In this document: piece after piece, positions 51,950-62,789 of the stretch
Layout: each line of letters opens with the position of its first letter
Position numbering within the stretch: position 1 is the first letter of the stretch
Assembly (NCBI GenBank): GCA_013397075.1
Contig: VWZS01003516.1
Location: 1,364,001-1,428,000, forward strand
Length of the DNA: 64,000 bases
Reading direction: 5' to 3'
Source: Rhabdornis inornatus
Lineage: Eukaryota > Chordata > Aves > Passeriformes > Rhabdornithidae
Made by a program: the position numbers and the translations under genes
Notes under the pieces: generated by a model
The model's database searches: none
The model's input: the letters and a program-made list of their open reading frames with translations, nothing else
What the model was told of the DNA's origin: nothing

Positions 51950-52325
51950 CCCCTGCAGCCCGGACACGCTCCCGTTGCCCGTTCCCGGTTCCCGTGCCCC
52001 CTTCCCTCGGCGCCGCTCCCGCCCTCCCCTCCACCTCGCACCGTGGCCGAGCGCAGCCGCGCCCGCGGCCCCGGGGCGGGGCTTCCCTGCGGCAGCCAAT
52101 CACAACACCCCGACTGCCTGCCGGCCCCGCCCCCATCGCCTTTGACCAATGCCCTTCCCGTGCGTCACTTCCTTTCCCGCCTCCATGTCCGGAAGATGGC
52201 GGCCGCTGCAGCCAATGGGGAGGTGGGGGCGGGGCTGGCGCGGGCCGCGCGGGGCGCACGCGGCGGCGGCCGGGGCGGCTGTGAGGGAGCGGGACTGGGA
52301 CCCGTACCCGTGACACGGCCGGGAT
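51950..52325 (+). promoter_or_regulatory. Second CpG-island promoter, no coding exon seen (possibly WDR89)
   Basis: A dense CpG island with housekeeping promoter elements: CCAAT boxes at 52096, 52146 and 52212, a CRE-like TGCGTCAC at 52161, an ETS site CCGGAAG at 52189-52195 overlapping a YY1 site AAGATGGCGGC at 52193-52203, and a GC box at 52225-52235. The YY1 element normally sits at or just after the start site and reads in the direction of transcription, so a start near 52190 on the + strand is likely. No coding exon follows in the window. In vertebrates WDR89, with a single coding exon and non-coding 5' exons, lies downstream of SGPP1 in the same orientation; assigning this island to it is inference. 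The ORFs crossing the island are GC-rich artefacts. Confidence 0.7.
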
Positions 52326-52697
52326 AAAGATCGGGTGAGGAACACCAGCAGGGAACGGGATAAGGATGGGGTGAGGAACACCGGCAGGGAACAGGGATAA
52401 GGATCGGGTGAGGAACACCAGCAGGGAACGGGATAAGGATCTGGGGTGAGGAACACCGGCAGGGAACAGGGATGAGGATGCAGGTAAAAAACAACGCAGG
52501 GAACAGGGATAAGGATGCAGGTAAAGAACACCGGCAGGGAACAGGGATAAGGATGCAGGTAAAGAACACCGGCAGGGAACAGGGATGAGGATCCAGGTAA
52601 AGAACACCGGCAGGGAACAGGGATGAGGATCCAGGTAAAGAACACCAGCAGGGAACAGGGATGAGGATGCAGGTAAAGAACACCAGCAGGGAACAGG
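52322..52697 (+). repeat. 36-38 bp minisatellite, 10 units
   Basis: Tandem array with the marker CAGGGAAC at 52349, 52385, 52422, 52460, 52497, 52535, 52573, 52611, 52649 and 52687, a spacing of 36-38 bp. The first four junctions carry GGGTGAGGAACACC; the next six carry CAGGTAAAGAACACC (the first of them GTAAAAAAC). The units therefore fall into an older and a newer half. The array begins at the edge of the second CpG island and ends inside a CR1 tail. The minus strand is stop-free in three frames, giving spurious ORFs of 181-264 codons. Confidence 0.95.
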
Positions 52698-52862
52698 CTG
52701 CCCGGGGCAGTGGTGGAATCACCGTCCCTTGGAAGTGTTCAGAATCCTGTGGATGTGGTGCTTAGGGACACGGTTTAGTGGTGGCCTTGGCAGTGCTGGG
52801 TTAATGTTTGGACTCGATCATAAATGTCTTTTTCAGCCTCAATGATTCTGTGATTCAATAAA
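52690..52862 (+). mobile_element. CR1 LINE 3' tail fused to the minisatellite
   Basis: Sense CR1 tail starting GGAACAGGCTGCCCGGGGCAGTGG (split here only by description), then GTGGTGGAATCACCGTCCCT, GGACTCGATCATAAATG and the 3' end AATGATTCTGTGATTC. The 5' truncation point is at the motif GGAACAGG, which is also the end of each minisatellite unit. Confidence 0.85.
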
Positions 52863-52959
52863 AGATATGTACTAGGAAGTCATTCTGGGAAGCACCAGCT
52901 GACCTCACCGAGGTTTGGTGCAGATAGGAATCTTTATTAATAATTATAACAGTCTAAAC

Positions 52960-53018
52960 CAACCAAAAAAAAAAAAAAACCAAAACAAAACAAAAAAAAT
53001 CACACACAACCAAACAAA
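52960..53018. repeat. A-rich low-complexity tract
   Basis: ACCAACC followed by a run of 15 A, then CAAAA and CACA words. Low complexity, about 100 bp after the CR1 tail. Confidence 0.85.
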
Positions 53019-53888
53019 TCTGGAAAAGGTCGGAAGAAGGAATAAAAGTTGCAGTTTGGGGTTTTTTGTTTGGTAGTTTTACTCCCTTGGGGAAAAAAGG
53101 AAAATAAACTTTTCTAAGGTTTTGAATAAAAAAGTAGGTACAGAAACTACTGCCAAAGCTGTGATATGCATATCCTTAAATTGTATTTTATATAATCATC
53201 AGATATCTCAAAGTATGCTGCGCTGCAGAATTAACTTTTCCTACAAGGTACAGGGAGTGGAATTGTCAATTCTGTGTGATGTTGCTGGCTCATATTGGTT
53301 ACAATCCTATAATTCGAAATTAATTTTTCCTAGATACCTGCTACATATTTGAAAGAATTCAGAAACACAAGCTCTTTTCTTAGTATGCTGATTTTTAGGT
53401 CTGTAAAAACTTTGTTCTGAGAACTAAGTTATGTTAATGCCTTTTTTTTTCCTAATATTTTTAATGTGTTTCTTGTTTGAGAGAATAATCAGATTTAGTG
53501 AAGTATGTGTGCAGAGCAGCTCCTTGAAGATAAATATCCCTGTCAGCAGAGTAACTGAGCAGGTTTGTGTTCATGTGAATCCCATGGTTTCTGGGGGCTA
53601 ATTTTACATGTTTAAAGTTTGCATTTTGGTTTCTGTTTGTTTAAAGACTGGTGTAGCTGTTTGTGTTTTCCTCCAGATATCTTTTTATGGGGTCAAGGAA
53701 CAGCCTTGTAGGGAAAGGTGGGCCCAGAATTCCTGGGCAACTTCTGCATACATGACCTGGGGCCTGCCTGTTTCTTCTGCAGACCTTCTGGAAATAAATA
53801 TATTAATTTTTTTCCACATGAGAGTTCTTACATGCATGGGATGATTGATGATGTTCAGGTAGCTTTTAAAATGTTTTTTAAAAAAGAG

Positions 53889-54272
53889 CATAGAATCATA
53901 GAATAGTTTGGGTTGAAAGAGACCTTAAAATCTCATTCCAACCCTCAGCCATAGGCAGGGGCACCTTCTACCAGACCAGGTTGCTCCAAGCCTCATCCAG
54001 CCTGGCCTTGAACATTCCCAGGGATGGGGCAGCCACAGCTTCTCTGAATAAGCTGTGCCAGGGCCTCACCACCCTCACAGCAAAGAATTCCTTGCTGCCC
54101 TCTGTCAGTTTGCATCCACTTTCCCTTGTCCTGTCACTCCAGGCTCTGGTAAATAGTCTCTCTCCATCTTTCTTGCAGGCTCGCTTCAGGTACTGGAAGC
54201 TGCAATTATGTCACCCCAAAGCCTTCTCTTTTCCAGGCTGAACAATCTCAATTCTTTCAACCTTTCAAGATG
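53889..54272 (-). mobile_element. CR1 LINE 3' region, antisense
   Basis: Well-preserved antisense copy: CATAGAATCATAGAATAG, GGTTGAAAGAGACC, CAGGTTGCTCCAAGCCTCAT, CCTTGAACATTCCCAGGGAT, CTTGTCCTGTCACTCCAGGC and CCTTCTCTTTTCCAGGCTGA. It is about 380 bp, the longest CR1 fragment in the window and probably one of the youngest. Confidence 0.92.
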
Positions 54273-55584
54273 ATTTTTAAAAAATGTTCTTTTTTTCTTT
54301 CACTGCATCATTTTTGCAGGGCAGCCCTGGGGTCTGGTCTGTACTTGGCTGCGTGGGTGGTCTCCTGAGAGACCAGATGGTTGTTACCTGCTGGCAGCAT
54401 TTTCCAGCTTTGTTGTGCTTTTTACTGGAAGTATACAAACAATGGTATTTCCAAGCTTTTCTAGGGAAAAAAAAAAAAAGAAAAATGGGCAAACCAGAAG
54501 GAAATCAGCACTACCATGCTGCTCAAGTGTGTTGATACCAAGCTGCCTCTGCAGACAATCTAAGATGGGTTTATTTGGTGAGTGAAAAGATGGTTTTTAT
54601 GGGGCTCAGCTTCTCCTATGTGAGGACAAGCCCATTAGTGGCTTTCACACCAGACATTAAAAAGAAGTGTTGAGAATTGTGAATCAGGGACTTGGCAAGG
54701 TTTTGGAGTGTGCTTTTGCACTTGAGAGCAGTTCAGGTGCAAGATGGGCAATGGAGGACATAAGAAAGGCAGACAAAGAGCATATTGCCCAATCCCATGT
54801 GGGGTTAGGAAATTCAACCTGAAACACACCTTTGCCCTCCTCAGGGCCCTCCAGCCTGACCCACCACCCACTTCGACCTTAGATCTTCCCCTTCTCATGT
54901 CCCTGCAAGTGTCCCCTTTCCTTTAATAGAGGAGTTAAACACAAAAGAGTTACATAAATTCTCGCAGGTGCATTTTCCTCTCTTATTTCCTCCTGCATTT
55001 AATTTGGGGTTGGTTAGTTAAATATATATGAAGGTAACTTCTGCACATGACTGAGACTGCTTTTTTAGCTTCTTCAGTGGATGGAAGGTGGAGGTATTGG
55101 GAAATGGGATAGAGATGGGTGCTTTGGTGAATAAAGCTTTAGACTGGTAGTGAAGGATGTCTGATACCAAAATATTGCCTTGGTTGAATTGTATCTACAA
55201 TGTATTTTTGCCTTAGCTGATACTTCGATGCTAGTTTTAAGAAAATATTTCAGTGAGAGCAAAGCAGGAAGTGGGGGTGGGAAAGAAGCAGCTAAGTCAG
55301 TGTACAGGACTGTAGAAATCACACTCAAATTGCAGCACAAACACTGGGTAATTCCATGAGGCTGTTCTGAAGGTCCCAGCATAGAATGTGTTTTCTGTCC
55401 TGTTTCTAGGTCTTATAGGATGAGTCTTTGCAACTGTCAAAATAATTTAGAAGTATTGGCAGGAAGCAAATATTTGCAGCTGTCCATTTTAACAAGTATT
55501 ATATTGTAATATATATTATTATGCTATATTATGCTGTAAACTCTTCAATCTGATATATTTTGATTCTGTTTATGTCAGGTGTTA

Positions 55585-55700
55585 AAGTCCAGAAGGACTA
55601 TTACATTATCTAGTCTGATCTCCTTTGTAACATAAACCATCTATATTGTTGTTTATACCCTTTAGGGACTTGACATTAATTTATCACCCCTTTTTCACAT
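55585..55700 (-). mobile_element. Ancient CR1-like 3' end, antisense (tentative)
   Basis: TTAAAGTCCAGAAGGACTAT, then ATCTAGTCTGATCTCC and TAACATAAACCAT resemble an old sauropsid LINE 3' end often seen in turtles and crocodilians. Short and diverged. Confidence 0.5.
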
Positions 55701-56484
55701 TAATCTGAAAGCACTTCTTCCAGAATGTTAATATTATCAGGGTTTTGTATTATTTTTTATTGCACTGTTTTTATTGCTGAAAATGTTTTGAGGTGACCTT
55801 AATGTTTACTTTGAGACTAAATTTGCAGCAGATAGAGGAATGCAAGTATTTCAAAACTTATTAGTTCCTGTTGTTTTCCTTTTTGAGGCTTGTTTTTTAT
55901 AAAAATGCACTGTGACCTTGAAAGGACACTTGCTATTTTTTTTTTAAATTCTGTAGTTTTCCAGATAAATAAAAACCTAATAAAAAAAATCAAAATAAAT
56001 GAAATGTGTCCCTTTGTTTAATATGGCAACTGAATCTTACCTGTGAAAATGCGAGTGCATTAAAACAAAACACTCCTGGTTCTTCTGCTGACTTAAAAGA
56101 AATTATGCAAATCCAAAATTGGTTTTAAAGTAAAATGATTGTTTTGCTATATTGTTTATAACCTTTCTTGCAATCGCTTTTTCTTCAGCAGAAACTTATT
56201 TTTTTATTTTTAACTGATTAACAACTTTTCACTTGCACCTCTCTCTGCATTTCACCGTAACTACCAAGATCTTTTTTTTTCTCCTGCCTGTTATTTCAAG
56301 GCAAAACCATTGCTTCTCATTAACAATAACGTACAAAAGTGCTGTACAATTGGTGAGCAGTTAAATTGGTGAAAAGACAGCCCAGCATTTAAATAAAATT
56401 GGCAAACTGGAGTTGTATGCTGGCAGTACCTGGAATAGGAAGCTTCAGATATTGTTCACTTTTCAATAATTTGAGGCTCTTTTC

Positions 56485-56504
56485 ATAATAATAATAATAA
56501 TAAT
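56485..56504. repeat. (ATA)n microsatellite
   Basis: About 20 bases of ATA/TAA trinucleotide repeat. Confidence 0.9.
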
Positions 56505-57219
56505 TTGTGGATCTTTGTTGCTATGGGAATGAGTGGGAGAGCTGGAATTAAGTATTATTACACCTTTGTGCAATCAGAAGGGACAAGCAACTGTGAAAGA
56601 AAAATTTCTTGTTTAGAAACATCCAGCTCTTAATAGCAATTCTAACTTACTTGAGTTTTTATGTGATTTATGAAGGAGCTTTTTGAGGTAAGAGGATTTG
56701 ATTTTATTTTATTCAATGTCTGCCAGGATATCTAAGGAAATACATGACTCGGTTTTGAAAGAGAGAAAAATGGATTTAAAGAGAGGTTAATTCTAGTGGT
56801 TTAATGTCTTGGGCAACTATTACCTTGCATGTGCATTGAACACTCCTGCTTTGGGAATGTTTGTGGGAAGTAGATATGAGTGTGAGAGGTTGAGAGAGGA
56901 AGGGTTTTGTAGTAGTTAGGTTTGGTTTGTTCATCTCTCTTCCCTAGGAAATTTGAGTGATGGTTGTTTCTGGACTCAGCACTTGCTGAGGATGATAAAA
57001 GAGCAAATACAAATGCCCACAAGTTGGTCATTCCCTGTGTGTTCATGTGTGCTTTGCATGGACATATGAGCTGCATCTCGCATTATTATGAAGTCTGAAT
57101 TACCAGACTCTGTGGATTAAAGTCACCAAATGAGACTTTAATACAGAACATGTCTATTTTTAACCTCCGATGGTTCAGGAAGAAAAGTTGTGGCGTAGTT
57201 GAATTTGGTTGGTTTTTTT

Positions 57220-57450
57220 TTTTTCCATCCGTTTTTCGTGATAGGCAGTTCTAAGCGCAGGCTGTGATTTTTGATTAACGGTCTGATTTGAGGAACGGGG
57301 GCTTTTAAAAGGAAGAAGAAAACATTGGTGCTTAATTAACGCTCGGGTTAATTATTATTGGATGGGGTAAATCGCGACGCCCTCTCTGAGCTGCTCTGGG
57401 GCGGTCACTGGCGACACCCGGTGGCCGAGAGCGGAATGACAGCCCCTGGC
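57220..57450. promoter_or_regulatory. CpG-rich islet, candidate enhancer or insulator
   Basis: CpG-enriched block containing an HNF1-like GTTAATTATTATT (57347-57359), a second TTAATTAAC word (57332-57340), CGCGACGC and the CTCF-like site at 57409. No convincing ORF or splice structure. Confidence 0.4.
57409..57427 (-). promoter_or_regulatory. CTCF-like motif, strong
   Basis: TGGCGACACCCGGTGGCCG read on the minus strand matches YGRCCASYAGRKGGCRSYR at 17 of 19 positions. It is embedded in a CpG-rich islet and is the best CTCF-like site I found in the window. Confidence 0.55.
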
Positions 57451-57949
57451 AGTCCGAGTCCCAAACTTGGGCTTTTCCACCCAAAATCCTGTATTAGGCA
57501 TGGCTGTGTGGAGGGGCACGCTCAGCTCCTCAGGCTGCTGTCCCGGCAGTTCCAAGAGCATGGAGAGGAGACCACTTTAAGCTGTGTGTTCTCTGTGCAC
57601 GTACATGCCCTCTTACTAAGGTCATAATGCTGCTTTTGAAAATATGGGCCGGGCAAATGTTGTGTCTTGCTGTTGTCTGTCTGGCAGCGTGGTATCTTCC
57701 AGAAAGGAATCATGAGCCAGCTTATCTCAGAGTTGCTTGTTTCTCGGTCTGCCTTCCTATTTGGGTTCTTTGCTGTGCAAGGACAGTGGTGGGTGCCAGG
57801 CTGGCGGGGTTATAAAAGCAGATAAAGACAGTTAAAGTTTTTACCCCCACTGTCACAACTGGGAAGTATTTTGTGAGATAAACTTTATGATTTCTGCTTC
57901 ATATTTTATTTATGATCAGTTTATGCTCTTTAGTATTGTTCTTAAGTAG

Positions 57950-58105
57950 CTCCCCTCCCACCCCAGCATTTATTCCTTTGATGTATTCATAGATAGTGAT
58001 CATATCCCTGCTCAGTTTCTGTCTTTGCCAAGCTACACAAGGCAAAGCATCCAGCTACTTCTTGTGAAATAAACAGTCCATTACCTGCATCATCTAACCC
58101 TTCCT
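57950..58105 (-). mobile_element. Ancient CR1-like fragment, antisense (tentative)
   Basis: GTGATCATATCCCTGCTCAG, TTTGCCAAGCTACACAAGGC and GCATCCAGCTACTTCTTGTG follow the order of an antisense CR1 body (ATCATATCCC..CTTCTCTTTGCC..GCTAAACAAG). Heavily diverged. Confidence 0.55.
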
Positions 58106-59567
58106 TCTCTGCACTTGATAATGGCTTAGTTATCAAGACATTTGCCTCAGCAAAGGGCACAGCTGGGAGCCTGCTATGACCCTGTGAAATATGAGTTTAC
58201 TTAAGCATTGAGAAGAAACATGGCTTGAGAGCAAGGTTATTAAATGCAAAACGCTCTCAACTTTGCTTTTTATCCCTGTCTTATTTTGGGACAACAGGCT
58301 GCTGAAGATGTTGGAAGGGTGTTTGTGGATCTCAGAAAAGTAAGTTCCCCACCTAGGTCTTCGGGGTTTGTGGATCCTAACAAGAACATGGAGTTCTGTT
58401 TTTGCCAGAAGGAATTGTCTGTGTTGCTGCATACAGCAGATCTCTTGATCAGAAAGGCTGGAGTATCAATACCTGCACACTTTTTCCTTTGTCCCTCCCT
58501 TTCATGATTTTATTTATTGTGACTGAGTCCTAAATCACTTAAAGAGTGAAAAAACAGTTGAATGTGAACTTCCAGTGGAGTATGGAAAATCACTGGGCAT
58601 TTGGGTGTCATGAAAAGTAAAAACTGATTTTTTTTTTTAATCTTTTATGGCATTGGTGAAGCTGCTGCTAGGGTTCCATGTATGGTTCAAGAGTAAGCAC
58701 TGTCTAAAGGCTCCTGAAAACAAAGAGCTGAACAGGGAGCCTTGCATGGGTTCAACGTCCACATCCTTGATGCCTTAGCATCTTTTGTGGAGATTCAAAA
58801 CTAAATTCTCCTGATCAGGATAAAGGCAACATAGCTCTGAGACCCTTTATTTCAGCCTTTTCCATCCTCCTGTTGTCACTTAGATGGCATATTTTCCTTT
58901 CGTCTGCTACAGAGCATTGAAAATTGAGGTTAGGGCATGATAAAGATTCAGCAGAGCTTCCAGCTGTCAGACTGTGAACAAAGAGCATGTTTTGGAAACT
59001 GATAGTCTGTGAACTGTCACGGGCACACAGGGATCTCAACTTTCTCTTGTTGCTTTGAAACTGGAGAGGGTCTGAAAATTTACCTTGACGTGGGGATGTT
59101 CTGGAGTAGCTAAATATAAAAAAACCAAAGATATTGTGGGATGTGACTGGCAAAGACACCTTAGTGATCTGCAGATTCTGGGGAAGCAGATGAGAAAAAT
59201 GAGGAGAAGTTGTTTTCCCTGCTTAGCCTTGGCAGATGTTTGTGCCTGTGCAATACATCTGGAACTGCAGAGAATTGCTTGGGCAGTGATGTTAGAGTGG
59301 GGCTAAGAATTACCAAGCACACAAATGGTGTTTGTCTGGTACTCCCCTACATCTGCACATGCAGGGAATTGTCTTCTTACCTGTTTACCAGCAACTGATT
59401 TAAGCTTGGGTTGTTAAGAAAAGAGTCTTGAAAACATAATAGTTTTTTGTTTTGAAAAATGAACTCTAGTAATGAAGTGTACTTTAGGTAAATTACTGTT
59501 GTGAAAAAATTTCTGAAATATTCCAGTAAATAAAACATTGACTTTGTATCATTGTAGGCATTTTGGC

Positions 59568-59633
59568 ACCAGTATGTGGTAGTTAGAAAAACTACCAGTA
59601 TGTGGTAGTTAGAAAAAGAAGCTCTTTTTCTAA
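59568..59633. repeat. 26-bp tandem duplication ending in a palindrome
   Basis: ACCAGTATGTGGTAGTTAGA starts at 59568 and again at 59594, a 26-bp direct repeat. The second copy runs into an 11-bp perfect inverted repeat, TTAGAAAAAGA (59609-59619) and TCTTTTTCTAA (59623-59633), with a 3-base loop. Confidence 0.85.
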
Positions 59634-62600
59634 TTACAGCAAAGTTTCTTTATATATTTTTATTGTAGTTGCTGCTAAATTCAGGCTGAAATTTCCCGGG
59701 CTTCCTGTGGTATAGAAATAAATTCTTTGAAAGAATTTCAGAAAATTTTATTAATCTTTGGGAAGACTTCTTATTTCCCCGTTTCTTCTCTATGAGGATG
59801 CTGGTAATAAGTGGCAGTGTCTAAACTGAAGGAAATAAATGTTGTTTCAGAGTCACTAAATTATTCATGCAGCTGTCTAAGTAATTTTTTCCTTTCACCT
59901 TTCTCTGTAGGGTGGATCGTTGGTGTTGCCTGTTCATGTGGTGTATTGTTCAGTTTAAAATGGCCCTGAAAATCATTGCTGTTGGAGTGCTTTCCTGTAA
60001 TCCCAAACTTGAAAGGGCATCAGAGCACTTCCTGATTGTGGAATTTGCAGGTGCACCACGGTGTCACAGTGACTTTTGCATTGTATCTTGTAGTGTAGAC
60101 ATTCAGAACAAGGCTTTTTGTGTGAAAATGTGCTGCTGACTGTACTTAATGTAGGTGTGCACAAGGACTGTGAGTAGGGCAAATACTGTCCTTGTTTCAC
60201 TGACTGGGGAAGTGAGGAGTGAATGTTGGCCCTTCCTGGGAATTGCTCAGCAAGCTGTTCTGCCATGGTCAGGACTGGGAAGTTTTAGTAGGCCAGGCTC
60301 TTGTTCAAATCCACTCAGATAAAGACTTTATTTCTGTCTTATTTGAGATGACCATCTCAGTGCCTAGCTCTGGTGCCAAGTCAGACAGCAAAGGTGTTGG
60401 ACTCTTCACAAAGGAAAATGCTGCTAGTGAGCATGAACCTCCTCTGAGCTGCTCGTGGCTGCTGTGTTGAAATGTGAATGGATCAAAACTTAATGCTACA
60501 TGCAGGTGACCATTGTACCCTCGGTGTTTGATTTCCAGCAGCTGTTGGCTGTCTGTTATTTGAGAGGCTGATTAGTTCTGTATCTTCTTTCCTATGTTTG
60601 TGGTTACAAGAAGTCATCTCGGTATGATGGGCTCGCTGGGAGGTGCTCACAGGAGAAAGGAAATGACTTTTCTGTGGTGGCTGTGGTCTGATGAGATAAG
60701 CACAAGTGCAGAAGGCTGAGACTTGGATTCTCTTCAAGGTTTGCAGCAGACTGGCAGGATAGCTGTGGTTCCATTACAGGCAACAGGCACAAGCCTCATC
60801 TTTGACCCCCATGCTCAGTGCAAAAGCCAGGGCTCAGCACTAGGGCAGTTTTCCTGTTCTCTAGGATCCACCTGAGGATGCAGCATTTGTTGTTCACCTG
60901 TTCACTCAGAGGCTTCTGAGAGTGCAATTTAGGCATAGATGAACTTCCAGAGTGTTTTTAAATACAGTCTTCTTTGCTAGAAAAAAAGAAGAAAATATAA
61001 TAATAACATAATAATAATTTAGAATACAAATAGCCCAATTGCAGTATATCTTTCTCTTATTTACCCTTTGGCTGGGACTCCTTTCAGACCTGCCTTTATG
61101 AAATAGGATTGCTTCTGCCAGCTTGATCTGAGAATAGCCATGAGAGTAAAATAGAGCATCTCTTATCCTCTTATTACTCCTTTATTGGATGACCACCTGA
61201 CCCACACCTGGATGCAGTCACATCCTCTGCCTGGTGAGGTCACTACAAGGAAAGCTCTCCCTCACAGGGGAGTGTTTGGTTGAGTCCAGCTGCTCATGGC
61301 AGAGTGGGATTTTGGGGACAGCTTCCTTTGTGGCTCCTCTGTTAGTAGGTCTGTGTCACCAGCATGGAATTGGATGAAAACAGAAGATTAAAAAAGGCAT
61401 ATTCTCAAACGTGTTTGAATTATTATTTTACACAGTTCCTTAGAGCATTTAGAAACTGTGTTTCCCATGTTTATGTCAGGGTTTTCTAAATTGTTCTAGA
61501 GAAGGTAGGTTAGCAATCTGAGCATATTTTAATAAATTTGCCTTAATTTTGAAGCCAAAATTTGTAAATAGGCATTTTTTTAGTTTTGTATAGTGCTTTC
61601 TAGCTTATTTGAGGTTTTTAATTGTATACTGGATTATTCTGCACTTTTTCAGTTGGTCATCTGATCTTTTGCAGCTCTTTACTATGTCTGATTCATGAAT
61701 TTCTGTCAATAGGATTTCAGTTACTCAAGTGTGAATGTTAATTCATTGCACTTTGGACCTGAAGGCATGCCTAAATGTTCTAGATTGCTAGATCACTCTA
61801 GATCTCCACCATATTTTCCAGTGTTGGATACAAAATCAGGATAGGTCTTTCTGCTTCGAGTGCAGAATATTACACCAAAAAAAAACCAACCTGAAAGTTT
61901 TTTTTTTATGAAAATAGTCACTATGGTTTTTGTGATCTATGCATTTAAAGCTATGCTTGATCCAATTCAGAAGTTGTTTTTGCATTCTCTCCCTATGGAT
62001 AACCAGTATAATATTCAAAAGAGGTTTTGTTTCCATATTGATGTGAACACTTGCTTATTCCCCCTCAACATGAGTTCAGAACAGTTGTAGTTTCCATTTA
62101 AAATTTTTTTTTTTAAAATTATTGAACCCCAAAGCACTGAGCAGCTGGGCCTTTTTCCCTTTATTCTCTCCTATCTCTGACTCTTATTTTTTCCCTCCAA
62201 CCAATAATGTTTAAGACCATTTCCTTGTTTCTCTCTCCCACCTACAGCTCTTCTCTCCATTACTAAACAGGATTGTACCCCAAAGCTCAGTCCTGGTGCG
62301 AGAGCAGGAACTGATTTCATAAAAGGCAAGTAGCTTAGTAGACCTAATTTTTTTATTTTCCCATAGACCTTGTGTTTTTATCTTTTTCCTCCTTTCTATT
62401 CCATTGATACAATTTTCTTTGTACTGCAAATGAAGAATTACATGGAGCTTCTTTCTGGCTGTGCCTTACATTTGGAAGCAAGATGTAGCTGACTGGAGAG
62501 GATGAAATAATTCTCTTGGCAGTTACATCTTGTCTCTGCATTTTAGCGTAGCCTCTCGTGCATTTTATTCCCTTCCTGCCTGATGCCTTTCAGCAGGCTT

Positions 62601-62789
62601 TGTGGGAATGCTGGAAAACCCCCTTCTCCCTCTGCTTGGGTGAAATGACAAACCCAGCTAAGGGAGAGTGTGTGCTGGAGAAACTGTGCATTCCTGAGGG
62701 GTGCTTTGTGCTTCTCCTCTGTGCTGAGATAATTTGCTGGTCCATATTCTGCTGGGGAGTGGTGCCAGTGAGAAGAGGTCTCCGCAGGC

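Larger units (their letters stand above)
54273..62789. other. Downstream of second promoter: no coding exon recognised
   Basis: AT-rich sequence with two old CR1-like fragments, the CpG islet at 57220-57450 and the duplication at 59568. If the second CpG island starts WDR89, this would be its 5' intron. I see no WD40-repeat coding sequence. Confidence 0.5.

Noticed and set aside
51813..52722. Minus-strand ORFs of 181-264 codons over the second CpG island and minisatellite
   Set aside because: They arise because the 36-38 bp unit is stop-free on that strand. The peptides are pure repeat (FPAGV, CSLPVF words).
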